A stretch of DNA of 64,000 bases, taken from positions 10,210,821 through 10,274,820 of the forward strand of contig CAJQUN010000003.1 of the NCBI GenBank assembly GCA_907163345.1. Reading direction: 5' to 3'. Position 1 is the stretch's first letter. Each line of letters opens with the position of its first letter. The notes beneath the pieces are model-generated. The model saw nothing but the letters and a program-made list of their open reading frames with translations. It searched no databases and was not told the origin of the DNA. The DNA comes from Haberlea rhodopensis. Lineage: Eukaryota > Streptophyta > Magnoliopsida > Lamiales > Gesneriaceae. Positions 12,086-23,084 of this stretch are shown piece after piece. The position numbers were made by a program, and so were the translations under genes.

Positions 12086-13181
12086 TTAGTGGTATCAGAG
12101 CAGTGGTTGCTCATTGGGGCTGTTAAGGGCCTAGGAAGTTATTGATAGCACATATTTATGCATGATGGCATTAATGTTGTATGACATAGCAAATTGTTTA
12201 TGTGCTATTATGATATGAAAAGTGGTATTGCTAACCATTGTGGTTGCAGGAATCGTGTGGAACACGATAGGATGACATTTATGGGGATGTCTGGCACTCC
12301 GTGTGTTATGTGCCAAGGAAGCTGGTTTTAAGAAAATCAGATAAAGGGATATTTCCGAGGTAACATGTATTTTACGTTGTCTTGTTGACACATGATGAAT
12401 GCAAAGTGGTGCATTGAGGTTATGATATATGTTATTGTGCATTGTTTTTGCATATGCATGTTATGAAATATAAGAGGTGTATTTCTTGAGTCAAAGTTAT
12501 CTTAGTAAGGATTTTAATGGCTTATGCTAAAGTCCATATGAAGCGATGAAGAGTCCCGCTTATATGGAGTAGCAACGCTAAAGTCCAGTGGAAGCGAGGA
12601 AGAATTCCGCTTTCCTGGAGTAGCAAGAAGCATTAAAATGTACTAATGATAAGGGCTCAGGATGAAATAAGGATTTAAAGAAGGATATCATGACATTTAT
12701 TTGTGAAACCATACATTCTCATAATGTGTTTTTATTATGAATTGAATGTGGATGCATAGCGTATATGGCTATTGTTGTTAACCCTGATGGTTGCAGGTTA
12801 CAGGAAATATGGAGTATAAAAAGGAATGATGATTATACATTCCAGGAGTCCTGCTTATGACAGTGAGAATTTTTATACTTACGCTTGACCGCTAAAAATG
12901 TGGAGCGGGAGGGGGGAGGCTCGCTTGCACATGGAGGCGGGGTATTCCATACGAAGCGAGGATGAGATACCGCTTGTATGAAGAAGCTTATGCTTGTACC
13001 GCTAAAAATGTGGAGCGGGAGGGGATGCTCGCTTGCACATGGAGGCGGGGTATGCCATACGAAGCGAGGATGAGATACCGCTTGTATGAAGAAGCGAGGA
13101 TGAGATACCGCTTGTTAGGATGATGATTCATTCCTTTGTGATGACACGGATGATAGCGGTGATGTGTCCCGCTGTGTCGAT
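12086..13181 (+). other. Truncated second internal region of nested element
   Basis: The sequence repeats 5416-6510 with only about one single-base indel, including a second primer-binding site (12090-12101). It ends abruptly at 13181, where outer-element sequence resumes. An internal region after the 3' LTR is not part of a simple insertion and implies recombination between copies or a local duplication. Confidence 0.8.
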
Positions 13182-14024
13182 GTAAATACGGTCTCTTTAC
13201 TTTTCTGGCATGCAATTAAATCAGCACAGAACACAGGGTCTAATTCCTTAGTTATCTTCACCATCATCTGAAGAGATGCAAGCTCTACCGATTCAGACTC
13301 TTTATCTATGCAATTCAAAGCTTTGTCTCCCAGTGTTTGTTTCAATGGTTTACCTCCCGCAATAATGTTGACCTGATGCCGAGTTCTTTTTCCTTCCTTG
13401 TTCATAAATGTCTTCTTTTTTCCCAAGGTTGGAACTGGTACAACACGATCTGAGAAGATCTATAAAATCCATAAAATCTTGTGGCTTGTTGACACGATCT
13501 GAGAAGATCTTTGACCAGTCAAGCCATTCCCATAGTGGGTACTTATGCTGAATTCACATCATTTCATTACAATTGGAATCGGGAAGTCCAAAATTAATAT
13601 CCTGCTGATCAATAGTTAGATCGTCCTGGTCAACCTAAGAAAAAGAGCTCGGTAAGCTCTATTGAGTGGTCTTGCTAATTAACCCAAGCTGACAACAATG
13701 CTTGCATGAGATCGAGAGGACGATCATCCACACTGCGCTAAAGCCGATGCTTTCATGAGGTCGGGAGGTTGGTCATCCACACAGCTAAAGTCGATGATTT
13801 TTTGTGTGTGAGGTCGGGAGATCGGTCAACAAAGCTTAAAGGACTTTGGTTCGATGGACGATTAGCATATAGTTATGTTCCTTCTCTCAAACGGTATCAA
13901 ATGTACTGATGATTTCAGGTTGTCCAGGATTATTTCTCCCCCTGGATGTTCTTCTTCCTCATTGTCATCTTTTTCCATCCATATCCATGCCTTAGCTCGA
14001 ACGTTTCCCACAGACGGCACCAAT
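13182..14024 (-). other. Outer-element 5' internal remnant with primer-binding site
   Basis: Bordering the 5' LTR, the minus strand reads TTGGTGCCGTCTGTGGGAA (about 14005-14024), a Gypsy-style primer site, followed by a short acidic open frame (13862-14003) that may be the start of a gag remnant. The rest has decayed fragments related to the 54-bp LTR units (about 13700-13840) and a short open frame of unknown origin (about 13190-13426). No zinc knuckle or pol motif is visible. Confidence 0.6.
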
Positions 14025-15169
14025 TGACACTTCCAAAAAGAGTGATGACCTCTAAGTATCAATGAGAAGTTGGATTACCTCTCCTTTTCTTCTTTAGGGA
14101 ATTAAATCACAAAGGTAAATCTTGAACAGACCTGCTAAGATTTGAAACAAGATGTTAGAAGGGTGCCGGGAGATTTTTCCGACGAGTCCCCTCCGACGTT
14201 CAAGTCAGGTGACGGGAGATATGAGAAAAATCTGTAAGAGAATAACAGTTGTGTGTAGGTGCGTATAGGAAAAATGCATACCTGAAATCCTGAATTAGCT
14301 TGCTATTTATAGGTGTTGTTTCGGATGTGTAATTTTGACCAGTAAGGCCATGATCTACACGACCCTGAAATATCGGAACACATCGGCTGATCAGTAAGGC
14401 TACGATCCACATCATTCCCTGAAATCCCGGAGAGGTGGGTGTAATCGTGGACCATGTTAATACATATGGCCGATAACTTGACCTTAGTGGCTTGGACTTA
14501 GTCAATGTCTTCCCAAAGATCGGGAATTCTGAGGATGATCTTATCTCTATTGTTGATTTATGTCTCTAGACTAGAACTCGGCAAGCTCGGGAGATCGGCC
14601 ATATACATGGTGCTGTACTGATCACATGAGCTTGGGAGGTCGGCCATATACGGATGCTTTAGCTACGTGAGCTCGGGAGGTCGGTCATATACATGACGCT
14701 GAGGCGGATGTCTTGATCACGTGAGCTCGGGAGGTCGGCCATACACATAGCGTTGAGGCGATGTCTTGACCACGTGAGCTCGGGAGGTCGGTCGTATACA
14801 TAACGCTGAGGCGGATGCTTTGATCACGTGAGCTCGGGAGGTCGGCCATACACATAGCGTTGAGGCGGATGTCTTGACCACGTGCGCTCGGGAGGTCGAT
14901 CGTACACATAACGTTGAGGCGGATGCTTTTATCATCTGAGCTCGGGAGGTCGGCCATATACATAGCGCTGAAGTGGATGCTTTGACCACGTGAGCTCGGG
15001 AGGTCGGCCATATACATAGCGCTGAGACGGATGCTTTGACAACGTGAGCTCGGGAGGTCGGTTGTCCCTACGGTGCTAAGGCAGATGCTTTTTGTGTTCC
15101 AAGTTGGGTGATTTCTCGAGCGAAGCTAGCATAAGCTCGGAGGGTAGATCTTTCTCCCGCAGGGTATCA
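14025..15169 (-). repeat. 5' LTR of outer Gypsy-type element
   Basis: This 1145-bp LTR matches 797-1887 and has about eight 54-bp units (about 14640-15060) against seven in the other LTR. It begins TGACAC and ends GGGTATCA. The target duplication ATGAT follows at 15170-15174. Confidence 0.85.
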
Positions 15170-15174
15170 ATGAT

Positions 15175-15451
15175 CATACAAAGAACATCCAGCGAGCACA
15201 TTAACTTTATTGATCACACAAGTGACTTGGTTTGGAAAATTCTTACTGCTAAATTGTCATTATGCATTAAATATTTTCCTACTGCTTACTGATTATCTCT
15301 ACTTATTGTCATTTTCAGGGGTCAAAGAATTGAACCAATGGTAGTTGACCCAGGGATTACTTGGCCAGAAGGAATCAAATCTTTCATGCAACTGAAAATC
15401 ATTCCACACTATTCTTATAAAGTGCCATTACATGATCTTATTTGCCTATGA
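15175..15451 (+). pseudogene. Exon-like fragments of an unrecognised gene, downstream part
   Basis: An open frame continues from the target duplication to about 15240. A second exon-like frame follows TTTTCAG (acceptor at 15317-15318) and ends at a TGA at 15449-15451; it contains the peptide EPMVVDPGITWPEG. Composition looks like real coding sequence, but I cannot name the family. The upstream half is at 750-796, so a retroelement insertion has probably destroyed this gene or gene remnant. Confidence 0.4.
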
Positions 15452-16078
15452 TGCATATATTATTCATACCCCTTTCGCAAAACACAAAAAAAAAAAAAAA
15501 ATCAGAATATGTCTGTAGGATTAGGAAAATATCTGTAACAGGAAGGAGATTCTACGACACTAAAGATTGGTTGCTGTGGCGAATTGTACTTGAAACTTTT
15601 AACTAAATTTTGCGAATCCATTCCACATGCACAACTTTTAGAAAGGGAGTACACAGTATAGGGCTTGTAAGAATTAAAACCTGATGCTTTGTGAAATTGG
15701 TGACTCTGGCATTAAGTAGAATGAATGGCTTGTTGGCTGGTGGCTACTTTTCCAGAAGGCTGGCGGCTCTCTTGCACTGTGCATTTGAAGGCTGTTTATC
15801 TTGTAGCTTTGATAGACTAGAGAATACAAAATGAAATTGTTGATTTGCAACCGAAGTGTTTGTCACCTATATAAACCATCACCCACACTCTCACAAATTA
15901 TCCCCCACCTGGTTATTTCTAAATTTTTAAGCTTATGTTTCTGTATCTATGAGATGTGAGGTGATCCGAGAGTTGTTTGTAACTCTCGTCTGAAAATACC
16001 AATACATTATGTGTTTGCTCCCGTTGATGGGTGAGTATGATGTTTACACTTTATTTTTCGGGTGTTCTGGACACAACA
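15452..16078 (+). repeat. Region containing 5' LTR of a decayed Copia element
   Basis: The part ending ACACAACA at 16078 is followed by AAT and a primer-binding site, so it is the end of an LTR. A TATATAAACC sequence near 15869 may be its promoter. The LTR start is not clear. The 15452-15700 part is AT-rich with an A-run and shows no gene. Confidence 0.55.
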
Positions 16079-16081
16079 AAT

Positions 16082-16097
16082 TGGTATCAGAGCCATG
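16082..16097 (+). other. Primer-binding site of Copia element
   Basis: TGGTATCAGAGCCATG, matching the initiator-Met tRNA end, lies three bases after the LTR end. Confidence 0.8.
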
Positions 16098-16913
16098 TAT
16101 TCGTGAAAATGCCCAAAAATTAAAGTGTCCAAAAATTGAATTTGATCATACCACTAGATTCGTCTCTTTGTCGGGAGTCCGAAACACCAGCCATTGTAAT
16201 TTTTTGATATCCAAAGCAACATGAAATCTCGGTCAAAGTCGTTGGCAAATCGTAATTACTTGAAAACAATCCAGAATCTGTGCAGAAAGATGACACTGTT
16301 CATGTCACAATACTATTTATTTACTGTTCATGTAATGTTCACAACACTGTAACACTGTTTATGGCACTATTCACCCAACATGGAACTATTCACCTGACCC
16401 GGTTCGACCAATTTTTTGCCTGTTTTGGACGATCCAGGACTGGTTCCCTACTATGTTGATCATTACGAACGTAGCGGTAGCATCCATTTCTTCTGCTACA
16501 AAACTAACAAAAAAAGTCGAAGTAATGGATATCAAATGCAAAGTTCGAGGTGGAGAAATTTGACGGCAACAACAACTTTGGCCTGTGGCATAATGAAGTA
16601 CAAATGGTATCAATGTCACCTGATGAGTGGACTATGTCAGTCGGCCAGCCCAAACCAGATGAACCTGTCCTAACCACATGAGCCATATGAACAGGGGGCA
16701 TCAGAGTAAACCTCAGGGTGTTCATGGGCCGGATCGGACCGGATCCGACCGGTCCCGAACTCGTTTTGTGTGGAATCGGACCAATCCGGTTCCGAACCGG
16801 ATTTGTCCAGTTCCGGTTCCATGGCAAATGCCATGGAACCGATCCGGTTCGAAACCCCGGATCCGAATTATCGGATTGGTCCGGGGTAAACCGGTTCCAA
16901 CCGGAACCGGTTC

Positions 16914-16980
16914 GGCGATCGATCGCCAACTGTTTTTGTTTTTTTTTTAACCCACGGGGTCTTGGCGATCGATCGCCAAG
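16914..16980. repeat. Subterminal perfect palindromes of hAT element (left)
   Basis: A 14-base palindrome GGCGATCGATCGCC lies at 16914-16927. A 20-base palindrome at 16961-16980 has the same GGCGATCGATCGCC core extended by CTT/AAG. They sit in the subterminal region where hAT transposases usually bind clustered short motifs. Confidence 0.75.
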
Positions 16981-17097
16981 CCGAATGTTTTTAGTTTTTT
17001 TTTTTTCAACCCAAATCGTAAAGAAAAAATACATTATTTATTGAATATGGAAAACAACATAAAAGATACATCATTTGAAATTTATAATAAAAATACA

Positions 17098-19236
17098 TTA
17101 CTCATCATAATTTATAAGTATAGTCTTGGCCAATTCTTCTTCTTCTTCGGAACTTTCATTGCGGAACTCGTCGATTCCTCCTTCTCTCTTATTTCTTCTC
17201 TTAGCATCGAACCAATCTCTTAGCAGCGTAAGCATGCACAATGATTCTGCTTGTAGAGAAACTCTAAAGTCTCCAATGAGCCGAGCACAAGTTGAAAATG
17301 CCGACTCTGATGCGACACTGGATGTTTGGACTGCAAATACATCTCTAGCCATTTTGGCTAAGACTGGATATTGTCTTGCGTTTGCTTTCCACCACTCTAG
17401 TACGTCAAAACTTTCATCTGTAATGAACATTTGACCCAGGAAGAACTGCAACTCATTTGAAGCGGTAGATGACTCCGCTTCCTCTCTGCTTCTTTCTTAC
17501 AAGGCTCCGCAACAGATTAATCCCTCCGCTTCGTGACTGACTAGCTTCTTCTTCTTCTCCTCCTACTACACGAGCCGATGAGCTCTGTCCCTGTTCACTA
17601 TGGTACAATCCAAACATATTTTGGAGAGAATGCATGATTGACGTCTTTTGATCGTCAACATCCTTATCCAAAAACGTACTATAATATTCAAAGAAAGTAT
17701 CGAAAGATCCTACACCCTAACTTGGGTCTAACAATGTAGATATACAGTGCACGTGTGGAATTTGTTCCCAATATTTTTTAAACTTTTCCTCCATACGATA
17801 AACGAACGACGTCAACTCAATATCATCTCTAAATTCAATAAATTTACAAAACATGTTAAATAGAAGTGGAAGAAAATAATGAGAAGTAGGATTACAAACA
17901 CCGGAGAAACGATATGTTGCATCTTTAAAGATTGATAACAAAGCAGTTAAATTATTAACAAAAAACCAATCATTATCAGACAATAAATAACTTTCATCAC
18001 TTTCAGGCATTTGATAAGAGTTATAAAAAGAAGTTAAAACATCTTGATAAGGTAACATCGATTCTAACATTTTGTGCAAAGAATTCCATCGACTTACAAT
18101 GGGCGGTGGAAAAAGAGTAAACCGAAGGTTCTGACTTGCACACGTATGTTTCCAATCACGTTTAATGGGTGACTGTCGTATCCATTGACAACAATTTTTA
18201 AGTTTGTCTATGCTACTACATTCAGCATCTTCATAACCATCTTTTACTGCTAAATTAATTATATGGCATGCACATCTAACATGGAAAAAAATAACATTAA
18301 GCATTGGTCGTAAATATATTTTAAGTTCACGCATTGCCGCGTTATTATTTGAAGCGTTGTCAAGTGTAATCGAACAAATTTTATCTGCAATTCCATAAAA
18401 TCTACAAACATTAACAATATATTTAGCAATTTGGGAACCAGTATGTGCAGATTTTAATCCATCCAGTGACAAAATTCTTTTCTGCAAACACCAGTTATCA
18501 TCAATCCAATGACCAGTAATAACAAGAAAAGAAAGTAGTGCGGTAGTAGTCCAAATATCAGTAGTTAAACTTAATCTGCAGTTAATAGAAGAAAGATGAT
18601 CAACTAAAGTCTTACGGTAATCAAGAAACGCATCCACAATATTTCTTTTCAAAGTATGCCTAGAAATATGTCTAAAACATGGTTGGATACCAGAAGAAAA
18701 TTCAACAAAGCCATCTTTTTCAGAAAATAAAAAGGGAAGTTCGCATCTTACAATAAAACGAACGAATAATCTTTTGTTCATTTCCGGTGTTAAGATAAAA
18801 TTAGTGCCAGACTGAGGATTAATTTGAAGTTGGGTTGGTTCTCTACCTAATGGTTGTAAAGTAACATCATCAAAATTATGTTTTTTAACTAGATGTTTCT
18901 TAAAAGTTCCGGTACCGCCAGCGAAACCACCTGTTTTATAATTATATGTGGTTTTACATATTTTACAAATAACAACAGATTCGTTTGTACCTGGTTTTGT
19001 CTCGACGTCAAAATGATCCCATACCTTGCTTCGTTTGGGACGGTTACTCGTGCGACTCGAAGCGGCAGTAGTCGCGGATGACCCACCGGGGGCCGGATTT
19101 TGGGGGGCCGTCGGTTCTGCAACATGGTCCGCTTCTTCAACATCATAAGCATTATCAAACTCGGCAAAAATATCATAATTTTCTTGGAATAAATGTGGTT
19201 TGAGGAACCACCACGACCAGTAGAAGAAGATGCCAT
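17098..19236 (-). pseudogene. hAT transposase (BED zinc finger, hATC dimerisation), broken
   Basis: The protein would cut and reinsert the element. A likely start lies at 19236 with an MASSSTGRGG N-terminus, but the frame is disrupted near 19200. From there a single frame holds the BED finger (KVWDHF near 19020, C-x2-C as CKIC near 18970 and the K-KHL histidine near 18900) and the RNase H-like core. A TAG stop interrupts this frame just after LLDPS (about 17716). It then resumes to about 17480, where a frame change leads into the last segment (17098 to about 17480) with the hallmark ASESAFS of the hAT dimerisation region. Three lesions in an otherwise readable gene suggest recent inactivation. 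It resembles plant RICESLEEPER-type transposases. Confidence 0.88.
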
Positions 19237-19383
19237 CGTATTAGTGGAAATATGGAAAAACGAGATAATTGAATACAGGATTAGGATTGTAAGAGTAAGA
19301 GAGTTGGAGATGAAAAATTGGAAAGGAAAAATGAGGTATATATAGAAGCAAAAAAAAATTTAAAAAAAAAAAAATTTTATTAA

Positions 19384-19422
19384 GCCGTTGCCCAACGGCT
19401 ATTTTAGCCGTTGGGCAACGGC
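19384..19422. repeat. Perfect inverted repeat in hAT 5' region
   Basis: GCCGTTGCCCAACGGC (19384-19399) is repeated in inverse orientation at 19407-19422 across a 7-base spacer. Each arm is itself partly self-complementary. A further CCGTTGGCCAAC follows. It lies between the transposase start and the right terminus. Confidence 0.8.
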
Positions 19423-19701
19423 AGTCCGTTGGCCAACATTACCTTTATTTTATTTTTTATTATTTTTTACCGATTTTGGTTCCAGAACCGGAACCGCCGG
19501 ATTGGCGGTTCCAAATCTCTAGAACCGATCCGATCCGGGTAAAGCCCGGATCGGATTCCGGTTTATAACCTGACCAACCGGTTCCGATTCGGAACCTGAA
19601 CCGACCGGTCCGTTTCCGATTGGTCCGGCCTAATAAGCACCCTGAAGTAAACCAGAACAAACAAGTGTTTGAATCAGCACTTCTTCGGAACCATTGATCC
19701 G

Positions 19702-20390
19702 ACCTGAATCTATGTGCAATGTTGGACCCATATAACCTACCTGAATCTGTTTGTATTGTCGGGCCTGCAGAACCGACCTGAATCTGTCTCTATTGTCGGA
19801 CCTGCAGAACTGACCTGAATATGTCTACACTGTCGCAGCCTCTCAACCGATCTGAACTTGTCTATACTGTCGGACCGCACAATTGACCTGAATCTGTCTG
19901 TATTGTCGGAATCGTATACCGACCCGAATCTGTCTACATTGTCGGTATCACAGGATTGACCCAAATTTGTCTGCACCATCGGACCCCCAGAGCCCGACTT
20001 GAATCTTTCTGCACCATCGGACCTGTAGAGCTCGATTTGAATATGTCTGCAACGTCGGAATCATAGGACCGACCTGGATCTGTCTGCACAATCAAAATCA
20101 CAGAACCGACCCGAAGATGTCTGCACTATTGGAACCGTAGAACCGACCCGAAGATGTCTGCACTATTGGAACCGTAGAACCGACCCCAAGATGTCTGCAT
20201 TGTTGAAATCAAATGACCGACCTGAAGCTGTTTGCATCGTCGAAACCACAAAACCGACATTGAATCTGTTTGCATCGTCGAAAACACAGAAACCGACCTG
20301 AATATGTCGAAACCGCATAATTGACTCTGTCTGCATCGTCGAACATGCCAGAATTTGTCAGAACCACAAAACCGACCTGAAAATGTCTGG
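19702..20390. repeat. 37-bp minisatellite (about 17 units)
   Basis: Units of about 37 bp begin cctgaatctgtctgcat and end gaaccga; two adjacent units near 20110-20180 are identical. Unit length is not a multiple of three, so open frames in it shift and cannot encode a regular protein repeat. It lies between gag and integrase remnants of the Copia element. Confidence 0.8.
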
Positions 20391-20573
20391 ACATCTTGCT
20401 CATCTGGAACAAGGTGATCAATATCTAGACCGGAGTGAAGATTAAGATGCTCATATCTGATAATGATGGAGAATATAAGTCGGGACCATTTCAGAAAACC
20501 TGCCAGAACAAAACGGATAGCTAGACAATTCATCATACCGGGCATGCCATAGGAGAATGGTTTAGCAGAAAGT

Positions 20574-21790
20574 ATGAATTGTACTCTGATCCGCTGCAAG
20601 TTATCTCAATCTGGAGTGAGCAAGGCATTCTGGTCAGAAGCCCTGTCATATGCCTCTTATATCTTCAGCAGGCTACCAGTTTATGTACTAGGCGGAAAAA
20701 GTCCGAGGGAGGTATGGCTTGGACAACCCATTTCTGATCCCCTGCAATATTTGGGTGTCCCGCATACTTTTACGTCAGAAAACCCAAACTTCAACATACA
20801 GCCAAGAAAGTCGCTTTCTTGGGCTTTAGTGAAGGAGTAAATACATTCCGTCTATGGAACCTTGAGTCAAAGAAGATTGTCTTGAGCTGGGACTTAACCT
20901 TTGACAAATCAGTTGTACCAAAGCAGTCAGATAAAGAGAATCAAAATCGGAGTTCTCACTTGCAGGTGGAGTTCAAAATTCCACAGCTTCAGAAGACTCT
21001 GACGATCAGAATGGATACTCCATCAACGGTAGGTAGCAGATTCAGCATCAGTTTCTGATTCTATTGCTACCATTAGACCGAAGAGATGTATTCAAAAACC
21101 TCCTTGGTAGCTTTCGCTCTTCAAGATGGTATTCGGTGGAACTACGAAGAATCTTTTTGTAGTATGGAAAATGTCATGTGGAAGATGGCGATGGATGAAG
21201 ATATGCAATCACTTCATCATAAAACTAGGAGAATGGTTCCACTTCCTATCGAAAAGAAAAATATTGCTCTGATAGGCGAGGCATTGGTCAATCGTCTAAT
21301 TGAATACGTCGATTCAGATTATGCTAGTGATCTTGAGAAAAGTCGATCAACTAGGGTTATGTGTTGTTCATGGCAGGAGTACCAGTGAGTTGACGGTCTA
21401 CACTAAAGTCCATAGTTGATTCGTCTACTACAGAGACAAAAAATATCGTGATCACAGAAAGGCATCTGATTGCTTAATTTGGTGAAACACTTGGACATCA
21501 GGTAGAAAAATACAGAGATTTTTTATGATAGTCGGAGTGCCATATGTCTGGCAAAGAACCAAGTTCATTAGAAAAATACTGAGATTTTCCACGACATTCA
21601 GATGCTCATATGTCTGAGCAAGGAACCGAGTTCATCATATTTGCAACAACCACTTTGTTCAGGAAATAGTAAAATAATGGGATATTGTACTCAGGAAAAT
21701 CAGTACTGCAGATAATCTTGCAGACATGTTAACAAAGGTGGCGACTTGGATCAAGTTTCAATACTGCTTGGACTTGATCAACATTAATCG
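20574..21790 (+). pseudogene. Copia pol remnants (integrase C-term, RT start, RNase H, 3' end)
   Basis: The integrase part contains SKAFWSEALSYASYIFSRLP and then SPREVWLGQP. The reverse transcriptase start is seen as W-MAMDEDMQSL-HK. An RNase H strip reads YVDSDYASDLEKSRSTR, and the 3' end DNLADMLTK. The catalytic YVDD region of reverse transcriptase is missing, so a large deletion joins the start of RT to RNase H. Stops and frame changes are frequent. Confidence 0.8.
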
Positions 21791-21840
21791 AGTATCCAGT
21801 ATCCGACGCTTAAGTGCGTACTGAAGGAGGCTGCACATAT

Positions 21841-22891
21841 TGATAGAAAATCGCCAAGGTGGAGATAAAACTAACAGTTTCATGTCGGTTAGGTCTGATC
21901 ATTTTACGCCCATAAGAACCAACAACTCAATCAGCTCGGCATTGCTTTAAAGGTAAATCGAAGTCCCGATCCTGACTGTGATATTTATCAGAGAATTAAA
22001 CAATTTTTCTGTAACAAAATATTATAAATAATGTGACAATTAAGTTTTTTTTAAAAAAAAACAATGAAAACCTATAACTCAATAATATGATTATTTCCCA
22101 AAGACCATCAAATGACATTCGCAGAGCCAGAACAATTCGCTTCCATATAAGTGCTCCAATTGGGGATCAAACTTATGGTCTGTAGTTTGACATCACTTAT
22201 ATGGTTTAAGGACTATTATCTAATAAAAAATTTATAAACGGGTCTAAATACCATTTATAACATTAAACAATTAGTATCTTTTGTTGGCTAAAAATTGGAC
22301 ATTAATACATATTCTTGGCAATCAAGAGAATAAAGATTTGTAAAAGAGAAGTCCAATCATGGGACTGAGACCATCTTATTTTATCCCAGTGAATCGAAAT
22401 GTTTTGATTTAAAGCATCAAAATTTGAGCCCCCCATCGACTTGTAATTTGTTAAACCCTTTGATCTGTCAACTCTTGTCAACCACCAAACCAACTCAAAA
22501 AATCGTTAAATTTATCACAACTCACTTAGATACGGGAACAAGTCATTCCCCTTGCTCCAACATTTTCCACAAACAGGGACTTACACTGTCACCTCCAACC
22601 CATACGAAAACCATCGATTTCAGTTGACACACAACAAAGTTAACATACTGGTAAGAGCACAACACAAATTAACATATTGGGAAAGATGGTAAATAAGCAG
22701 CAACCAATGTACACCTAAGTTATGGTATGATGTTAAAAGCTGAAAAAACGCAATTTGGCAGACTTGAGCACTTGTTTTCTACCCTTTGGCACTATCCGGA
22801 ACAAATAAGAAACGAATATAGGCATTGTTTTCTAAGATGGTAAACAGAAAGAATCAAAACAAATGGTAAAACATACATACATATATATATA
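21841..22891. other. Intergenic, AT-rich, no gene seen
   Basis: The first part may include the decayed Copia 3' LTR, since a purine stretch CCAAGGTGGAGAT lies near 21853. Nothing else is recognisable. Short open frames show no family features. Confidence 0.5.
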
Positions 22892-22927
22892 CTAGTTCTT
22901 CTGGCACCACGCAAGGCGTGGTGCCAG
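22892..22927 (-). other. Helitron-type 3' terminus (hairpin + CTAG)
   Basis: CTGGCACCACGC, a three-base loop and GCGTGGTGCCAG form a perfect 12-bp stem at 22901-22927. On the minus strand AAGAA and CTAG (22895 to 22892) follow, then T. Stem length, GC content and 5-base spacing all fit. A rho-independent terminator is not expected in a plant nucleus. Confidence 0.65.
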
Positions 22928-23084
22928 TAGGCTTCTTATTTGTTATATATAAAAGAATGACAAACACATGTGAATTATTTAAAATTAATAGTTGAACTCT
23001 GGCATTTTGATCCAACATACAGCAACCGCAAATGACGTGCTGGAGAGGGTGCATTATGAAAGGCGCTGTGGTGAGTCGAACTTC

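Larger units (their letters stand above)
2772..13181 (+). mobile_element. Nested non-autonomous LTR element (LARD-like): LTR - internal - LTR - partial internal
   Basis: Bases 2772-6510 recur almost identically at 9442-13181. The first LTR is 2772-5415 and the second 9442-12085, each 2644 bp, beginning TGTGATGACC and ending CCTTACA. Both are followed by TTAG and TGGTATCAGAGC, the initiator-Met tRNA primer-site core. The internal region (5416-9441, about 4.0 kb) has no long open frame. Its last bases match the end of Gypsy pol genes (aatttcgaggacgaaattc followed by gtggggg). After the second LTR the internal sequence restarts and breaks off at 13181. I noticed only two single-base indels between the LTRs, so insertion or duplication was recent. 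Lack of coding sequence fits a large retrotransposon derivative. Confidence 0.85.
797..15169 (-). mobile_element. Gypsy-type LTR retrotransposon, internally deleted, with 5-bp TSD
   Basis: Two direct repeats (797-1887 and 14025-15169) start TGACAC and end GGGTATCA. The element is flanked by a perfect 5-bp duplication ATGAT (792-796 and 15170-15174). Orientation is minus: next to the right-hand LTR, the reverse complement of 14005-14024 reads TTGGTGCCGTCTGTGGGAA, close to the primer-site sequence seen in many plant Ty3/Gypsy elements. Next to the left-hand LTR there is a purine-rich tract on the minus strand (1888-1902). Only about 1.7 kb of its own internal sequence remains and no gag-pol is recognisable. 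A second LTR element fills most of the interior. The LTRs differ by scattered substitutions, so it is older than the inner element. Confidence 0.85.
16713..19645 (-). mobile_element. hAT-superfamily DNA transposon with perfect 8-bp TSD
   Basis: The ends are TCAGGGTG at 16713 and CACCCTGA at 19638-19645, continuing as imperfect inverted repeats rich in GGCCGGA / GGTTCC. The flanking 8 bases AGTAAACC are identical at 16705-16712 and 19646-19653, the duplication length expected of hAT elements. Inside, on the minus strand, lies a broken transposase gene with an N-terminal BED zinc finger and a C-terminal dimerisation region. It is inserted in Copia gag sequence. Confidence 0.92.
15700..21840 (+). 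mobile_element. Decayed Copia (Ty1-type) retrotransposon, interrupted by hAT element
   Basis: In order there are an LTR end and primer site (16078-16097), a gag start (near 16540, with EKFDGNNNFGLW in one frame, typical of Tnt1-like gag), a hAT insertion (16713-19645), a minisatellite (19702-20390), integrase C-terminus (about 20600-20770), the start of reverse transcriptase (about 21150-21260), an RNase H strip (about 21300-21370) and a pol end (about 21690-21780). Much of protease, integrase and reverse transcriptase is missing. The outer boundaries are approximate because I could not match a 3' LTR to the 5' one. Confidence 0.7.

Noticed and set aside
19737..20599. Asp/Ser-Phe-rich frames over the minisatellite
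   Set aside because: The unit is 37 bp, so the frame changes every unit; no coherent protein.
22901..22927. Hairpin as a bacterial-type terminator or microRNA precursor
   Set aside because: The three-base loop and 12-bp stem are too short for a plant microRNA, and the position before CTAG|T fits a Helitron end better.
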